Shown piece after piece: positions 24,985 through 32,834 of a stretch of DNA of 43,501 nucleotides. Under the pieces are notes generated by a model. That model was not told the origin of the DNA and did not search any database. It saw only the letters and a list, made by a program, of their open reading frames with translations. Source of the stretch: an uncultured Sulfurovum sp. Its GTDB lineage: Bacteria > Campylobacterota > Campylobacteria > Campylobacterales > Sulfurovaceae. Made by a program: the position numbers and the translations under genes. The stretch covers positions 1 through 43,501 of the forward strand of contig CACVAP010000020.1 of NCBI GenBank assembly GCA_902727895.1. Direction: 5' to 3'. Numbering within the stretch: position 1 is the stretch's first letter; the number at the start of each line of letters is the position of its first letter.

Positions 24985-25745
24985 TAATCTTCATCCCGAA
25001 AACTCTTAGCAGTAGGATTACGTTCTTTTTTTAATTCCATATCAATATAATCAAAATCTTCTATCATCTTCATAGAAGCTACGGTAGAAGTTCTCATAAG
25101 TTTAGCACTGTGCGTAAAAATTAAAAAACCATTTTCATAAAGTCCCAAACGAATGGCTGCTGCTGTTGAATAGGTTGTAAGAATTGCATCTTCTTTAGAT
25201 ATATTAGTCATATCTGCAAAAAATTCTTTTGTCCAAAGTAAAGGGTTATGTGCTGGAGAAAAAGCATCTTGATAAATCACATCTATTTTTTCTTTTATTT
25301 TTGGCACTTCTACTCTTGCGTCACCTAATAAAACTTCTATTTTAAACTGTTCATCTTCATAACAAGCGTTTTGACTAATAGCAGTAATTATATGTATGAT
25401 ATCTTCAAATTCTGAAGGATACTTAAAAGTATGGAGTGAGCAAACGAGTTCTTCATCAAACTCTGGAGAGATAATATGAATTTTAGTTTTTAAATTATGC
25501 TTATGTACATAATAAATCGTGGCAAAAGTATTATACCCCAGACCAAAACAAATATCTAAAATAACTAAGTTCTTAGATTCTTTTTTTATGGCTAAAGCAG
25601 GTTTTACATGTTTCTCTAAAGATTCATGTAATGCCCCATCTTTAGTTGAATGATAAGGTTCATTAAACTCTTTAGAAAAAAGTGTGTTTGTACCATCTTC
25701 ACAAAGTACTAACTCTTTTTCACTGCGTAGTACTTTGTTATACAC
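24981..25745 (-). CDS. mnmD: MnmD: tRNA 5-aminomethyl-2-thiouridine methyltransferase (standalone)
   Basis: A SAM-dependent methyltransferase that completes the mnm5s2U modification at tRNA position 34. Key segments are the SAM-binding LDICFGLGYNTF, the substrate-side EPYHSTKDGALHES and the catalytic-loop YQDAFSPAHNPLLW, all of which match the MnmC C1-partner DUF752 domain. At 254 residues it has only this domain. The FAD-dependent MnmC oxidase half is missing, as in other bacteria with separate enzymes. It starts at GTG 25745, immediately after the luxS stop, so luxS-mnmD form a coupled pair. Confidence 0.87.
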   Translation of the reverse strand: MYNKVLRSEKELVLCEDGTNTLFSKEFNEPYHSTKDGALHESLEKHVKPALAIKKESKNLVILDICFGLGYNTFATIYYVHKHNLKTKIHIISPEFDEELVCSLHTFKYPSEFEDIIHIITAISQNACYEDEQFKIEVLLGDARVEVPKIKEKIDVIYQDAFSPAHNPLLWTKEFFADMTNISKEDAILTTYSTAAAIRLGLYENGFLIFTHSAKLMRTSTVASMKMIEDFDYIDMELKKERNPTAKSFRDEDY

Positions 25746-26267
25746 TTAGGCTTCTTCTTCTAATTTTTTTAATTTTTTCTTTGAAAGCTTTAAATCGTCA
25801 TTAGACATAATTCCAATATCCGTATCTACTATGTTCTGAGCTATTTCTTTTGCTTCATCCAGTGAATGCATTTCACATGTTCCACACTGATAAAGATTAA
25901 GTTCTGGAATATCACTTTGGTTAGCAACATCTAAAACATCTTTCATCGCTTTTTTCCATGCTTTAGCTACTTTCTTCTCTTTTGGAGCACCAAGTAATGA
26001 CATGTAAAATCCTGTTCTACAACCCATTGGAGAGAGGTCAATAATCTCAACTTTTTTAGAGTTTAAGTGGTCACGCATAAAACCTGCGAAGAGGTGTTCT
26101 AAAGTATGAATTCCTCTTTCAGATAAAATTGCTTCATTGGGTGTACAAAAACGTAAGTCAAAAACAGTAATGTCATCCCCACTTGGTGTACTCATGCTTT
26201 TAGCAACTCTTACAGCTGGTGCTGGCATCTTTGTGTGGTCTACAGTAAAACTATCTAATAATGGCAT
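25746..26267 (-). CDS. luxS: S-ribosylhomocysteine lyase
   Basis: LuxS splits S-ribosylhomocysteine into homocysteine and DPD, the precursor of autoinducer-2, and thereby serves the activated methyl cycle. The metal site HTLEH (about 53-57) and the Cys in QCGTCEMHS near the end supply the ligands. [22 protein letters not shown] and the [15 protein letters not shown] segment with its catalytic Cys are typical. A C-terminal Lys/Glu tail extends the 173-residue protein slightly. It is the upstream gene of a unit with mnmD and is divergent from folE. Confidence 0.97.
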   Translation of the reverse strand: MPLLDSFTVDHTKMPAPAVRVAKSMSTPSGDDITVFDLRFCTPNEAILSERGIHTLEHLFAGFMRDHLNSKKVEIIDLSPMGCRTGFYMSLLGAPKEKKVAKAWKKAMKDVLDVANQSDIPELNLYQCGTCEMHSLDEAKEIAQNIVDTDIGIMSNDDLKLSKKKLKKLEEEA

Positions 26268-26346
26268 ATTAATTCCTTCAGTATTAATTTACGAAATATA
26301 CAATAATAATGCTAAAATGCCACAATTTAAATATTTAGGATTTTTC

Positions 26347-26925
26347 ATGGATAAGCAAGAAGAGTTTGAAGGTGCCGTTAGCAAAGTGTTAGAACTTTTA
26401 GGAGAAGATCCAAAAAGAGAAGGTTTACTTAAAACACCAAGCCGTGTGGCAAAAGCATGGGAGTTTTTGACAGAAGGCTATCATGAAGACCCAGAAGCCA
26501 TTTTAAACAAAGCACTTTTTACATCATCTAATGATGAGATGGTGGTTGTACGTGATATTGAGTTTTATTCTACCTGTGAACATCATATGTTACCTATTAT
26601 TGGTCGTGCGCATGTTGCTTACATACCAGATGGTAAAGTCGTTGGACTTTCTAAGATTCCACGTATTGTAAATGTATTTGCAAGACGTTTACAAATTCAA
26701 GAGCAAATGACAGAACAAATCGCAGATGCCATTGCAAATGCAATTAATCCTAAAGGGGTAGCTGTTGTTATTCATGCACGACATATGTGTATGGAAATGA
26801 GGGGGGTACAAAAGATTAACTCTACAACTGTCAGTTCAGCACTTAGAGGACTATTTAAAAGTGACCAAAGAACACGTTCGGAGTTTTATAATATTATCAA
26901 TACTCCTGCACCATCTAACTTTTAA
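26347..26925 (+). CDS. folE: GTP cyclohydrolase I
   Basis: FolE converts GTP to dihydroneopterin triphosphate, the first step of folate and queuosine synthesis; it feeds the queD product line found earlier in the window. Zinc ligands lie in STCEHHMLP (Cys, His) and HMCMEMRGV (Cys). [13 protein letters not shown] and [14 protein letters not shown] are conserved. The start is ATG 26347 (192 residues, typical) with AGGA 8 nt upstream. The reading frame stays open to 26137, but that extension runs antisense through luxS and has no family match. It ends 4 nt into the neighbouring convergent gene. Confidence 0.96.
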   Translation: MDKQEEFEGAVSKVLELLGEDPKREGLLKTPSRVAKAWEFLTEGYHEDPEAILNKALFTSSNDEMVVVRDIEFYSTCEHHMLPIIGRAHVAYIPDGKVVGLSKIPRIVNVFARRLQIQEQMTEQIADAIANAINPKGVAVVIHARHMCMEMRGVQKINSTTVSSALRGLFKSDQRTRSEFYNIINTPAPSNF

Positions 26926-27473
26926 TCTCTCTTTGACGACATATTAAAAAGTCTGGAGAACCATGAGTCATTTGTAGTCAACATACTTTTATGTTGTTTA
27001 TAAGCTTCATGTTTCTCTAAAAGGTTTTTATACTTCTTTGTCACTTCTGTACGCTCAAACATAAAAGCATCTACCTCTTCTTCGTATTTTTTCTCTAACT
27101 CTATTACTTTAGTTTCTACCTCTGATAACGTAGCTGTAAGGGACGCAATAACTTCATCCTTACTCAATAAACGTCTTTGGAACTCATCTAAAGTTGCATT
27201 ATGCTCATCTAGTACATGCTTCTGTCCCTCATAACCAAGAAATGCTTTTTTATGTTCAGTTCTTAATCGTTTATTTTCTTTTTTATATTGAAAAAGTTCA
27301 TCTTTTATCATATTAAACTTATCAACATCTACACTTTTAGTAGCTATAAATGTATCTAATTTATCTTGATACTTCTGTCTTAAAAATATTTTTGTGATTA
27401 ACCAACCAAAAAAAGATCCTAACAGTATTGCTATCAAAATATAAATACTAATTTGAATGATAATATTTATCAT
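26922..27473 (-). CDS. Membrane-anchored coiled-coil protein, function unknown
   Basis: A 183-residue protein with one N-terminal membrane helix (about 5-30, [20 protein letters not shown]-like) and a long helical region (about 38-165) rich in Glu, Lys and Leu, with heptad character, so a coiled coil. It ends with a short polar tail. It overlaps the OmpA-like gene by one base (start at that gene's stop), which argues for a joint function at the envelope. I do not recognise a named family. Confidence 0.72.
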   Translation of the reverse strand: MINIIIQISIYILIAILLGSFFGWLITKIFLRQKYQDKLDTFIATKSVDVDKFNMIKDELFQYKKENKRLRTEHKKAFLGYEGQKHVLDEHNATLDEFQRRLLSKDEVIASLTATLSEVETKVIELEKKYEEEVDAFMFERTEVTKKYKNLLEKHEAYKQHKSMLTTNDSWFSRLFNMSSKRD

Positions 27474-28027
27474 TAGTAAACCTTTTTTAAATTAATTTCT
27501 ATTCGTCTACTGGTTGCAGGTAATGCTTCTCCATATCCAATCGCAACTATCAATACTAAGCTTGTTCTTTTTAAAAAATATGCTTTCAATGTATCTGCTC
27601 TTTTTTGAGATAAAGTAAGATTTCCCTTAGCCGACCCAACTTTGTCGGTATAAGCTGTTATGCTTAATATCGCATCTTCTCTAATATTATTTAAAATTGC
27701 TACTATTTTATTTAAAATTTTCTTCTTTTGATTAGGTTTTTCTTTTGATTGTTGATTTGATACTAATGAAAAATCATTCTGAGTAAAAATAATAGGATTT
27801 TTTTTTAAAAAATGTTCAAGCACATTTTGAGCTAAATCAACAGAACGCTTAGGCACATAAACTTTTCTTTGTCGTACTTGTTTTTTACTACATACTTTTT
27901 GAATCTTTGAGAATCTAAGTTCTTGAATTTCTTCAAAATATATATCTTCTGCATTCATAAACAAAGTAAATGTAATAAACAACATAGAAGCTATAAAACC
28001 AATAAATATCGCCATATGTAACTTCAT
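27473..28027 (-). CDS. Short OmpA-family protein with an N-terminal membrane helix
   Basis: A 184-residue protein. Residues 5-25 form a signal-anchor or signal peptide. A basic linker follows (about 40-110, with KKQVRQRKVYVPKR). The last 70 residues show the OmpA peptidoglycan-binding pattern: AYTDKVGSAKGNLTLSQKRA with its conserved Asp and Arg, then VIAIGYGE-like and RRIEINLKK. The N-terminal half of the usual domain is degenerate. It resembles a reduced Pal/MotB-type anchor. It forms an operon with the coiled-coil protein (one-base overlap). AAGGTGA precedes the start. Confidence 0.75.
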   Translation of the reverse strand: MKLHMAIFIGFIASMLFITFTLFMNAEDIYFEEIQELRFSKIQKVCSKKQVRQRKVYVPKRSVDLAQNVLEHFLKKNPIIFTQNDFSLVSNQQSKEKPNQKKKILNKIVAILNNIREDAILSITAYTDKVGSAKGNLTLSQKRADTLKAYFLKRTSLVLIVAIGYGEALPATSRRIEINLKKVY

Positions 28028-28173
28028 TTAATTCACCTTGCTCTATAAAATAATATGTACTATTCTATCTAAAAATATTTTTTAACACATATAATTTTAT
28101 TAATTATTTCAATGTTTTATATTATTTTAAAATAATCATTCTAGCATAAATTAAGTAATTTTTATATTATTTA

Positions 28174-28220
28174 GAGAAAGCCCTATTTCTCGGTATCTAA
28201 AGAAGAACATCCGTTCTTTT
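28174..28220 (+). ncRNA. Possible structured RNA or leader with two hairpins
   Basis: GAGAAA-GCCCTA-TTTCTC (28174-28191) is followed by a second stem, AGAAGAAC-ATCC-GTTCTTTT (28201-28220), and a U-rich region (TTTTCTTAATT). A TATATTAT box precedes it at 28163-28170. It may be a short RNA or part of the leader of the next gene; the evidence is thin. The rest of the spacer 28028-28320 is AT-rich with no ORF. Confidence 0.3.
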
Positions 28221-28320
28221 CTTAATTAATTCTTTAATTAAATATTTAAATATTAAGTTAAGATATTATTTATTTTGTATAAACTTATATCAACAAAAAT
28301 ACAAAACGAAAGGACATAAC

Positions 28321-28782
28321 ATGAAAGTTACAGTTATGGGAATAGACTATAATCACTTACTAAGTGGAAAAGCTTTGGCAGAAATGGGTAATGAGGTTAC
28401 TTACATTTCAAATGACCACAAACGTATAGAAAATATTAAAAGAGGTTATTATAATGCTGATGAGGCAATGGTCATTAAGAGTATGGATATTGCAGATAGC
28501 TTTGGTTTTTCTGCTGATATTAAAAAGTCTTTAAGTACAGCAAATATGTGTTTTATTTCAGAAGGTGTTTCAGAAAATTCTGAGGAACAAATGGAGCATA
28601 TTTTAAATACTGCTAAAATAGTGGGTAAAAACATGACTCACCATATGTTTATTATTGACAGATCAGGAGAATCAATGTCAAGAGTGAGTCAAATCAAAGA
28701 AGTGATCCAAGAAGAACTAAGTAAAAGAAATACTTCACTCACCTTTGAAGTTATTGCAAATCCAGATTTTCTAAGAGCCTAA
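28321..28782 (+). CDS. UDP-glucose dehydrogenase N-domain-like stub protein
   Basis: A 153-residue protein that follows the N-terminal NAD-binding domain of UDP-glucose/GDP-mannose dehydrogenases: KALAEMGNEVTYIS, then DIKKSLSTANMCFISEG, then IKEVIQEELSKRN and the terminal VIANPDFLRA, equivalent to SNPEFLKEG in the full enzyme. The protein ends exactly at that point, so the catalytic Cys domain and the UDP-binding domain are missing. The dinucleotide loop GxGYVG is replaced by GIDYNHLLSG, with only the first Gly left. A good ribosome site (AAAGGA, about 7 nt) indicates it is expressed. No remnant of the other domains follows. Either a repurposed domain or a gene remnant. Confidence 0.68.
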   Translation: MKVTVMGIDYNHLLSGKALAEMGNEVTYISNDHKRIENIKRGYYNADEAMVIKSMDIADSFGFSADIKKSLSTANMCFISEGVSENSEEQMEHILNTAKIVGKNMTHHMFIIDRSGESMSRVSQIKEVIQEELSKRNTSLTFEVIANPDFLRA

Positions 28783-28832
28783 CTTCCAAATATCTCTTAA
28801 GTGAGACCATTCTTTGTAAAAGAATTATGCAA

Positions 28833-28851
28833 AATAAGATTATTTCTTATT
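28833..28851 (+). terminator. Hairpin after the dehydrogenase-like stub gene
   Basis: AATAAGA pairs with TCTTATT around a TTATT loop about 50 nt after the stop. It is AT-only apart from one G-C pair and has no clean U-tract, so it is a weak candidate. Confidence 0.3.
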
Positions 28852-28924
28852 AAAATTTAAAAATAAACCTTATATTTATACGATCTAATGCATAATTCCA
28901 AATCAAATAAAAACAAAGAATAAT

Positions 28925-29467
28925 ATGAATTTTAAAATAGTTGAAAAATCTTTACTTCCTCTCTTATTAGCAACAATCTTTATTGTTGCTTTTCATTGGC
29001 AATTTACCAAAATTTATAACTTCCTAATTGAACACTTTACTGAAGAAAAGCTTTCAATTCTTTATACACATTTATTAATTTATAGTTTTTTAGTCTTTAG
29101 CATTTTTCTATTTTTCATGAATCTTTTCAATAACCTTTTAATTAAATCAAAAGTTTTTATAGTAACAATAGTCATTTCAATGTTTGGATTCTATGCATTC
29201 TCTTATGAAACCTTTCTTGCTAATATAAATTATTTTATTCAATATCCACTTTCAACCAATGAAACCATGCTAATGGTACTCTTTGTAATATCAATTTTAT
29301 TCTATGGGCTTTATAGTATCGGAATCCTTCTTTTCAATAAATTTATACCTTTTAGTCACTCTTTAGTTTTTTTATTGATAAGTCTTAGTTATGCTTTATG
29401 GTTTATTCAACAACATGCCTACCCTATTCTAACAATACTCACAAAATTTAAAGCACTACTCGTATAA
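28925..29467 (+). CDS. Polytopic membrane protein, function unknown
   Basis: A 180-residue protein with about five hydrophobic helices (about 10-28, 43-66, 74-94, 112-136 and 143-165), rich in Phe, Leu and Ile. No family is recognised. The ribosome site is weak (AAAG some 7 nt upstream). It is separated from both neighbours by more than 130 nt and is likely transcribed alone. The high Phe/Ile/Leu content matches the AT-rich DNA. Confidence 0.65.
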   Translation: MNFKIVEKSLLPLLLATIFIVAFHWQFTKIYNFLIEHFTEEKLSILYTHLLIYSFLVFSIFLFFMNLFNNLLIKSKVFIVTIVISMFGFYAFSYETFLANINYFIQYPLSTNETMLMVLFVISILFYGLYSIGILLFNKFIPFSHSLVFLLISLSYALWFIQQHAYPILTILTKFKALLV

Positions 29468-29546
29468 ATTTTTTACTGCTAAACGGTAGAAGTAGACATA
29501 AATATTATCTAGTCTCTAGCTTTAAACAACAATATTACTTATCTTT

Positions 29547-29552
29547 TATAAT
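29547..29552 (+). promoter_or_regulatory. -10 box upstream of the 29604 gene
   Basis: A perfect TATAAT sits 51 nt before the start of the periplasmic protein gene. No consensus -35 is needed in this lineage, whose sigma-70 promoters depend largely on the -10. Confidence 0.5.
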
Positions 29553-29603
29553 ACTTTTAGTAAATATTAAATATCCTTAGATAACCCAATAAAAAGAAAA
29601 GCC

Positions 29604-30407
29604 ATGAACAAAGTACTTATCACTACTACATTAATGTTAATACTCACTTCTAAACTTTTTTCCTTTAACTTTAGTTCTCCTCCTAAACAATTGTCTGCTT
29701 ACTATATAGCACCTAGCCAAGACATAAACTTATTACTCTGTAAACTACAAGATAATGGTTTTAGTATTTTAGCAAACACAAAAATTTTAGATAAACATAC
29801 TGTTATCACCATTACTAACCAAGAACTACAAGATACAAACTCTTACATGGCTACCTTACAAGTAAATGTTAATCCCAAAGAAATACGTGTACAGAACCCT
29901 TCATATTTAGCAGCAGCCTATCTTGGTGAAAATTATCGCTATGGACAATTTAAACATACAGTAAACTCCTTGGAGAATGCATTAAGTAAATTAGACAACA
30001 GTTTTCAGAAAGCAGACTTATCGACATTAGCTCAGTATCGTTTTATGTATGGTCTTCCAAAAAGAGAAGACACCATAAGTATCCAAAAAGGCTCAAACCT
30101 TATTAGTAAAGTATCAAGTGTACAGGCAGAAAAATATATTGCTTATACACTAACTTTACCTAATGGTTCTGTTTTAGTAGGACATAAGTTAAGAAAAAAA
30201 ACAAATAAATTTTTAGAAATAATTGGGGAAGAAGAAAATTGTCAAATTTTGCCTTATGAAGCAATAATTCAAAATGATGAAGTAACCATGATGAGTCCAA
30301 AGTACTACCTTGCTCTCTCTTTACCTAAGTTAAGTCTTCATCAATTTATGCAAATAGCTTCTGTTCCAGATACAATCTATCGGAACATTAAAAAAGCTTA
30401 TCGCTAG
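29604..30407 (+). CDS. Periplasmic protein of unknown function
   Basis: A 267-residue exported protein. The signal peptide spans about 1-21 (LITTTLMLILTSKLFSF). The first domain (about 30-115) has the pattern LCKLQDNGFSILANTKIL...NPSYLAAAYLG, reminiscent of the DUF302 fold, in which a two-layer alpha/beta unit ends in an asparagine-proline turn; this is a weak resemblance. The remainder is alpha/beta with no clear motif. The gene faces prfA tail-to-tail at 9 nt. The start is supported only by a weak AAAG. Confidence 0.65.
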   Translation: MNKVLITTTLMLILTSKLFSFNFSSPPKQLSAYYIAPSQDINLLLCKLQDNGFSILANTKILDKHTVITITNQELQDTNSYMATLQVNVNPKEIRVQNPSYLAAAYLGENYRYGQFKHTVNSLENALSKLDNSFQKADLSTLAQYRFMYGLPKREDTISIQKGSNLISKVSSVQAEKYIAYTLTLPNGSVLVGHKLRKKTNKFLEIIGEEENCQILPYEAIIQNDEVTMMSPKYYLALSLPKLSLHQFMQIASVPDTIYRNIKKAYR

Positions 30408-30415
30408 GCAGAGGA

Positions 30416-31483
30416 TTAAAGCCCAGCTTCCTGAATGGCTTCAGTTTGTGCATGTGTGTTAAGAGGATCAAGAACGAGCTTTAAGTTACCATCATTCATG
30501 ATTCTATCTAGAGAATAAAGCGTTAAATCAATTCTATGATCTGTTAAACGGTTTTGTGGATAGTTATATGTTCTAATTTTTTCTGAACGTGAACCTGATC
30601 CAACTTGTAATTTTCTTTGACTTGAAGTTACATCAAGCTGTTTTTGTAATTCATGTTCATAAACTCTCGCCTTAAGAACTTTCATCGCTTTATCACGGTT
30701 TTTATGTTGTGACTTCTCATCTTGAATGGCTGCTACAATTCCTGTAGGAATATGCGTTAAACGTACAGCAGAATCAGTAGTGTTAACTGACTGACCACCA
30801 CAACCACTTGAACGGTAAACATCCATTTTAATGTCGTTGGCTTTTAATTCAACTTCCACATCATCCACTTCTGGAATTACAGCTACGGTAATTGCTGAAG
30901 TATGTACACGACCTTGAGTTTCTGTGTCAGGTACACGTTGTACACGGTGAATTCCTGCTTCAAATTTTAATTGAGAGTAAACACCCTCTCCATTAATCTG
31001 AGCAATCATCTCTTTGTATCCACCAGCTGTTCCATCAGATGAAGAGATAATCTCTACTTTCCAGCCCACAAGTTCTGCATGACGTAAATACATTTTAAAT
31101 ACATCTGAAACAAAAAGTGCAGCTTCATCTCCACCAGCACCTGCTCTAAGCTCCAAGATGATGTTTTTATCATCATTCGGATCAGTTGGAATCATAAGTA
31201 CTTTAATTTCATCTTCAAGCTCTGGAAGACGTGGTTCAAGTTCACTTAGTTCCTCTTTAGCCAAGTCACCAAGTTCTGCATCACCTAGAAGCTCTTTATT
31301 CTCGTCAATAGCATCAGCAGTCTCAATGTATTCATTTGCTTTTTCTACCAGCTTTCCTAATTTAGATTGTTCTCTACCTAAATCAGTCATTCTTTTAATG
31401 TCAGAAGCAATATCTGGAGAGCTTAACAAAGTATTAAGTTCATTATAACGGTCAATAAATGGTTGGAGTTTTTCTTTAAACAT
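30416..31483 (-). CDS. prfA: Peptide chain release factor 1
   Basis: RF1 recognises UAA and UAG and triggers peptide release. The catalytic GGQ lies in [22 protein letters not shown]. The stop-codon recognition tripeptide PxT is PDT within [15 protein letters not shown], where E. coli has PAT; the middle residue varies among Campylobacterota. Acidic N-terminal coiled regions (about 1-110) and the terminal [16 protein letters not shown] are typical. The length of 355 is normal. It follows rpsT on the same strand. Confidence 0.97.
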   Translation of the reverse strand: MFKEKLQPFIDRYNELNTLLSSPDIASDIKRMTDLGREQSKLGKLVEKANEYIETADAIDENKELLGDAELGDLAKEELSELEPRLPELEDEIKVLMIPTDPNDDKNIILELRAGAGGDEAALFVSDVFKMYLRHAELVGWKVEIISSSDGTAGGYKEMIAQINGEGVYSQLKFEAGIHRVQRVPDTETQGRVHTSAITVAVIPEVDDVEVELKANDIKMDVYRSSGCGGQSVNTTDSAVRLTHIPTGIVAAIQDEKSQHKNRDKAMKVLKARVYEHELQKQLDVTSSQRKLQVGSGSRSEKIRTYNYPQNRLTDHRIDLTLYSLDRIMNDGNLKLVLDPLNTHAQTEAIQEAGL

Positions 31484-31519
31484 AGGAGAACCTAGTAGTG
31501 GATTTTATAAAATTGGGTT

Positions 31520-31537
31520 GGTACTCTAACGAGTACC
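31520..31537 (-). terminator. Hairpin between rpsT and prfA
   Basis: GGTACTC and GAGTACC (7 bp) close a 4-base loop. On the minus strand it is preceded, not followed, by TTTTT, so it is not a standard terminator. It could instead limit read-through or mark an mRNA processing site between rpsT and prfA. Confidence 0.4.
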
Positions 31538-31556
31538 AAAAAGAAGAGGTGCTAAA

Positions 31557-31823
31557 CTATGCAGCGATTTTGTTAATCATAAGGTTAAGTCTACTTACTT
31601 TTCTAGCAGCTGTAGATTTCTTAATGAAACCTTTACTTACCATCTTATGAATTTGTTTATTAGCTACTTTGAACGCTTCTACTGCTGCAGTTTTGTCATT
31701 TGCTTCTGCTGCTGTAGTTACTGACTTAACAATGTTTTTGAATCTTGTTCTGTAGTATCTATTTCTCTCTGTTCTTTTAGTAGTTTGTCTAATACGCTTA
31801 ATAGTTGACTTATGATGTGCCAT
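31557..31823 (-). CDS. rpsT: 30S ribosomal protein S20
   Basis: An 88-residue basic, fully helical ribosomal protein that binds the 5' domain of 16S r[33 protein letters not shown]-like start, the KTAAVEAF segment and [16 protein letters not shown] are diagnostic. AAAGGACA precedes the ATG. Together with prfA, about 70 nt downstream, it forms a translation-related unit. Its promoter should lie in the adjacent 187-nt spacer. Confidence 0.97.
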   Translation of the reverse strand: MAHHKSTIKRIRQTTKRTERNRYYRTRFKNIVKSVTTAAEANDKTAAVEAFKVANKQIHKMVSKGFIKKSTAARKVSRLNLMINKIAA

Positions 31824-31937
31824 GTTTATGTCCTTTGATGTTAACTCTTTATTTAAGAAGAGTCTATAATTGCGCGAATTTTAACTAAATAACTCTTTGT
31901 GTTACTTTATTTTGCCTTCAAAGGAGTAAAACTTAAC

Positions 31938-31972
31938 ACTCTATTTGTTTATAAATAGAGTTAGGTTATACT
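31938..31972 (+). promoter_or_regulatory. Operator-like dyad and -10 of the RND adaptor gene
   Basis: ACTCTATTT and AAATAGAGT (9 bp, 31938-31961) surround GTTTAT and lie 5 nt upstream of TATACT (31967-31972), where a repressor would cover the promoter. AAAGGA precedes the TTG start. No regulator gene is adjacent. Confidence 0.5.
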
Positions 31973-32010
31973 TAATTCGTAATTGATTATCTAATCATAA
32001 AGGACTTTTA

Positions 32011-32802
32011 TTGAAACATATCATACTTCTGCTCACCTTTTTTATCAGCTCACTCTTTCCTGCTAACCTTTTAGTTACAGGTACAGTTGTCTCAGACAAT
32101 CAAAAAATGATTGGGGCTAGATATATGGGCTATGTCAAAGAAATTCACTTTAATATTGGAGATAAAGTAGAACGAGAAGATGTTCTTTTTACAATGGAGT
32201 CAGCAGAGTTTGACATCATGCAAAACCAAGCTGACCTAGCACTTGAACAAGCTGAAATCATGGTTGATTTATACCGAACAAGACTCGATAGCATTCGTAC
32301 TCAGAAAAAAAGTCTAAAAAGAAGAGGACTTAAAGGGGGAACAGATTGGAAAGACTTAGAAAAAATAACTGAAAATGTTCAAGCTGGATTAACAGCAACA
32401 CGTGCAATGGTTAAAAGTGCCACAGAAAAAGTAAAACAAATGGCAAGTATTATGAACTATCTAGAAATCAAAGCACCCAATGGTGGAATTATTGTCCAAA
32501 AACAAATTAGAGTTGGTGACTTAATCGTTCCAGGTATGTTAGCCATGGTACTTGTAGATCTTGACCATTTAGAAGTTGAAGCACAGGTTTCAGAAGTTGA
32601 CTTACTCAAAGTAGAAAAGGGAAAAGCTGTTAAGATAGATATCCCCTCTATGAAATTTAAAAGTGCAGCCATAGTCAAGTCAGTGGTACCCTCAGCCAAT
32701 CCTATGACCCATACCTTTACCATTCGTATCGCTTTTGATAAAGGCGAAACAAAAATCTTTCCAGGTATGTATGTAAAAATTTCAATACCTTATAAAGAAT
32801 AA
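32011..32802 (+). CDS. RND-type periplasmic adaptor (membrane fusion) protein
   Basis: A 263-residue exported protein that would link an inner-membrane RND pump to the outer membrane. The signal peptide is at 1-19. A split lipoyl/barrel-sandwich domain (GARYMGYVKEIHFNIGDKVEREDVLFTMES and IKAPNGGIIVQKQIRVGDLIVPG) flanks a helical hairpin (about 65-145). A beta-barrel (about 180-263) contains PGMYVKISIP. It is shorter than AcrA. TTG 32011 is the start, supported by AAAGGA 6 nt upstream. The adaptor is encoded opposite to, and convergent with, the RND permease genes, with no outer-membrane channel nearby. Confidence 0.85.
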   Translation: MKHIILLLTFFISSLFPANLLVTGTVVSDNQKMIGARYMGYVKEIHFNIGDKVEREDVLFTMESAEFDIMQNQADLALEQAEIMVDLYRTRLDSIRTQKKSLKRRGLKGGTDWKDLEKITENVQAGLTATRAMVKSATEKVKQMASIMNYLEIKAPNGGIIVQKQIRVGDLIVPGMLAMVLVDLDHLEVEAQVSEVDLLKVEKGKAVKIDIPSMKFKSAAIVKSVVPSANPMTHTFTIRIAFDKGETKIFPGMYVKISIPYKE

Positions 32803-32824
32803 AGTTTATATAACTTTATTCTTT
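32794..32824. terminator. Bidirectional terminator between adaptor and RND permease genes
   Basis: A perfect 13-bp stem (arms 32794-32806 and 32812-32824) with a TATAT loop lies between the converging genes. The plus strand continues TCTTCT after the T-rich arm. On the minus strand the arm ends in CTTT and TATAAGG. It should insulate the two units. Confidence 0.8.
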
Positions 32825-32834
32825 TCTTCTAAAT

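Noticed and set aside
26137-26346. N-terminal extension of folE by 70 codons
   Set aside because: It runs antisense through luxS, has no GTP cyclohydrolase similarity, and ATG 26347 with AGGA gives the normal family length.
30950-31010. PDT instead of PAT in the RF1 stop-codon recognition tripeptide
   Set aside because: The family requirement is P-x-T and the middle residue varies among Campylobacterota; not evidence for altered decoding.
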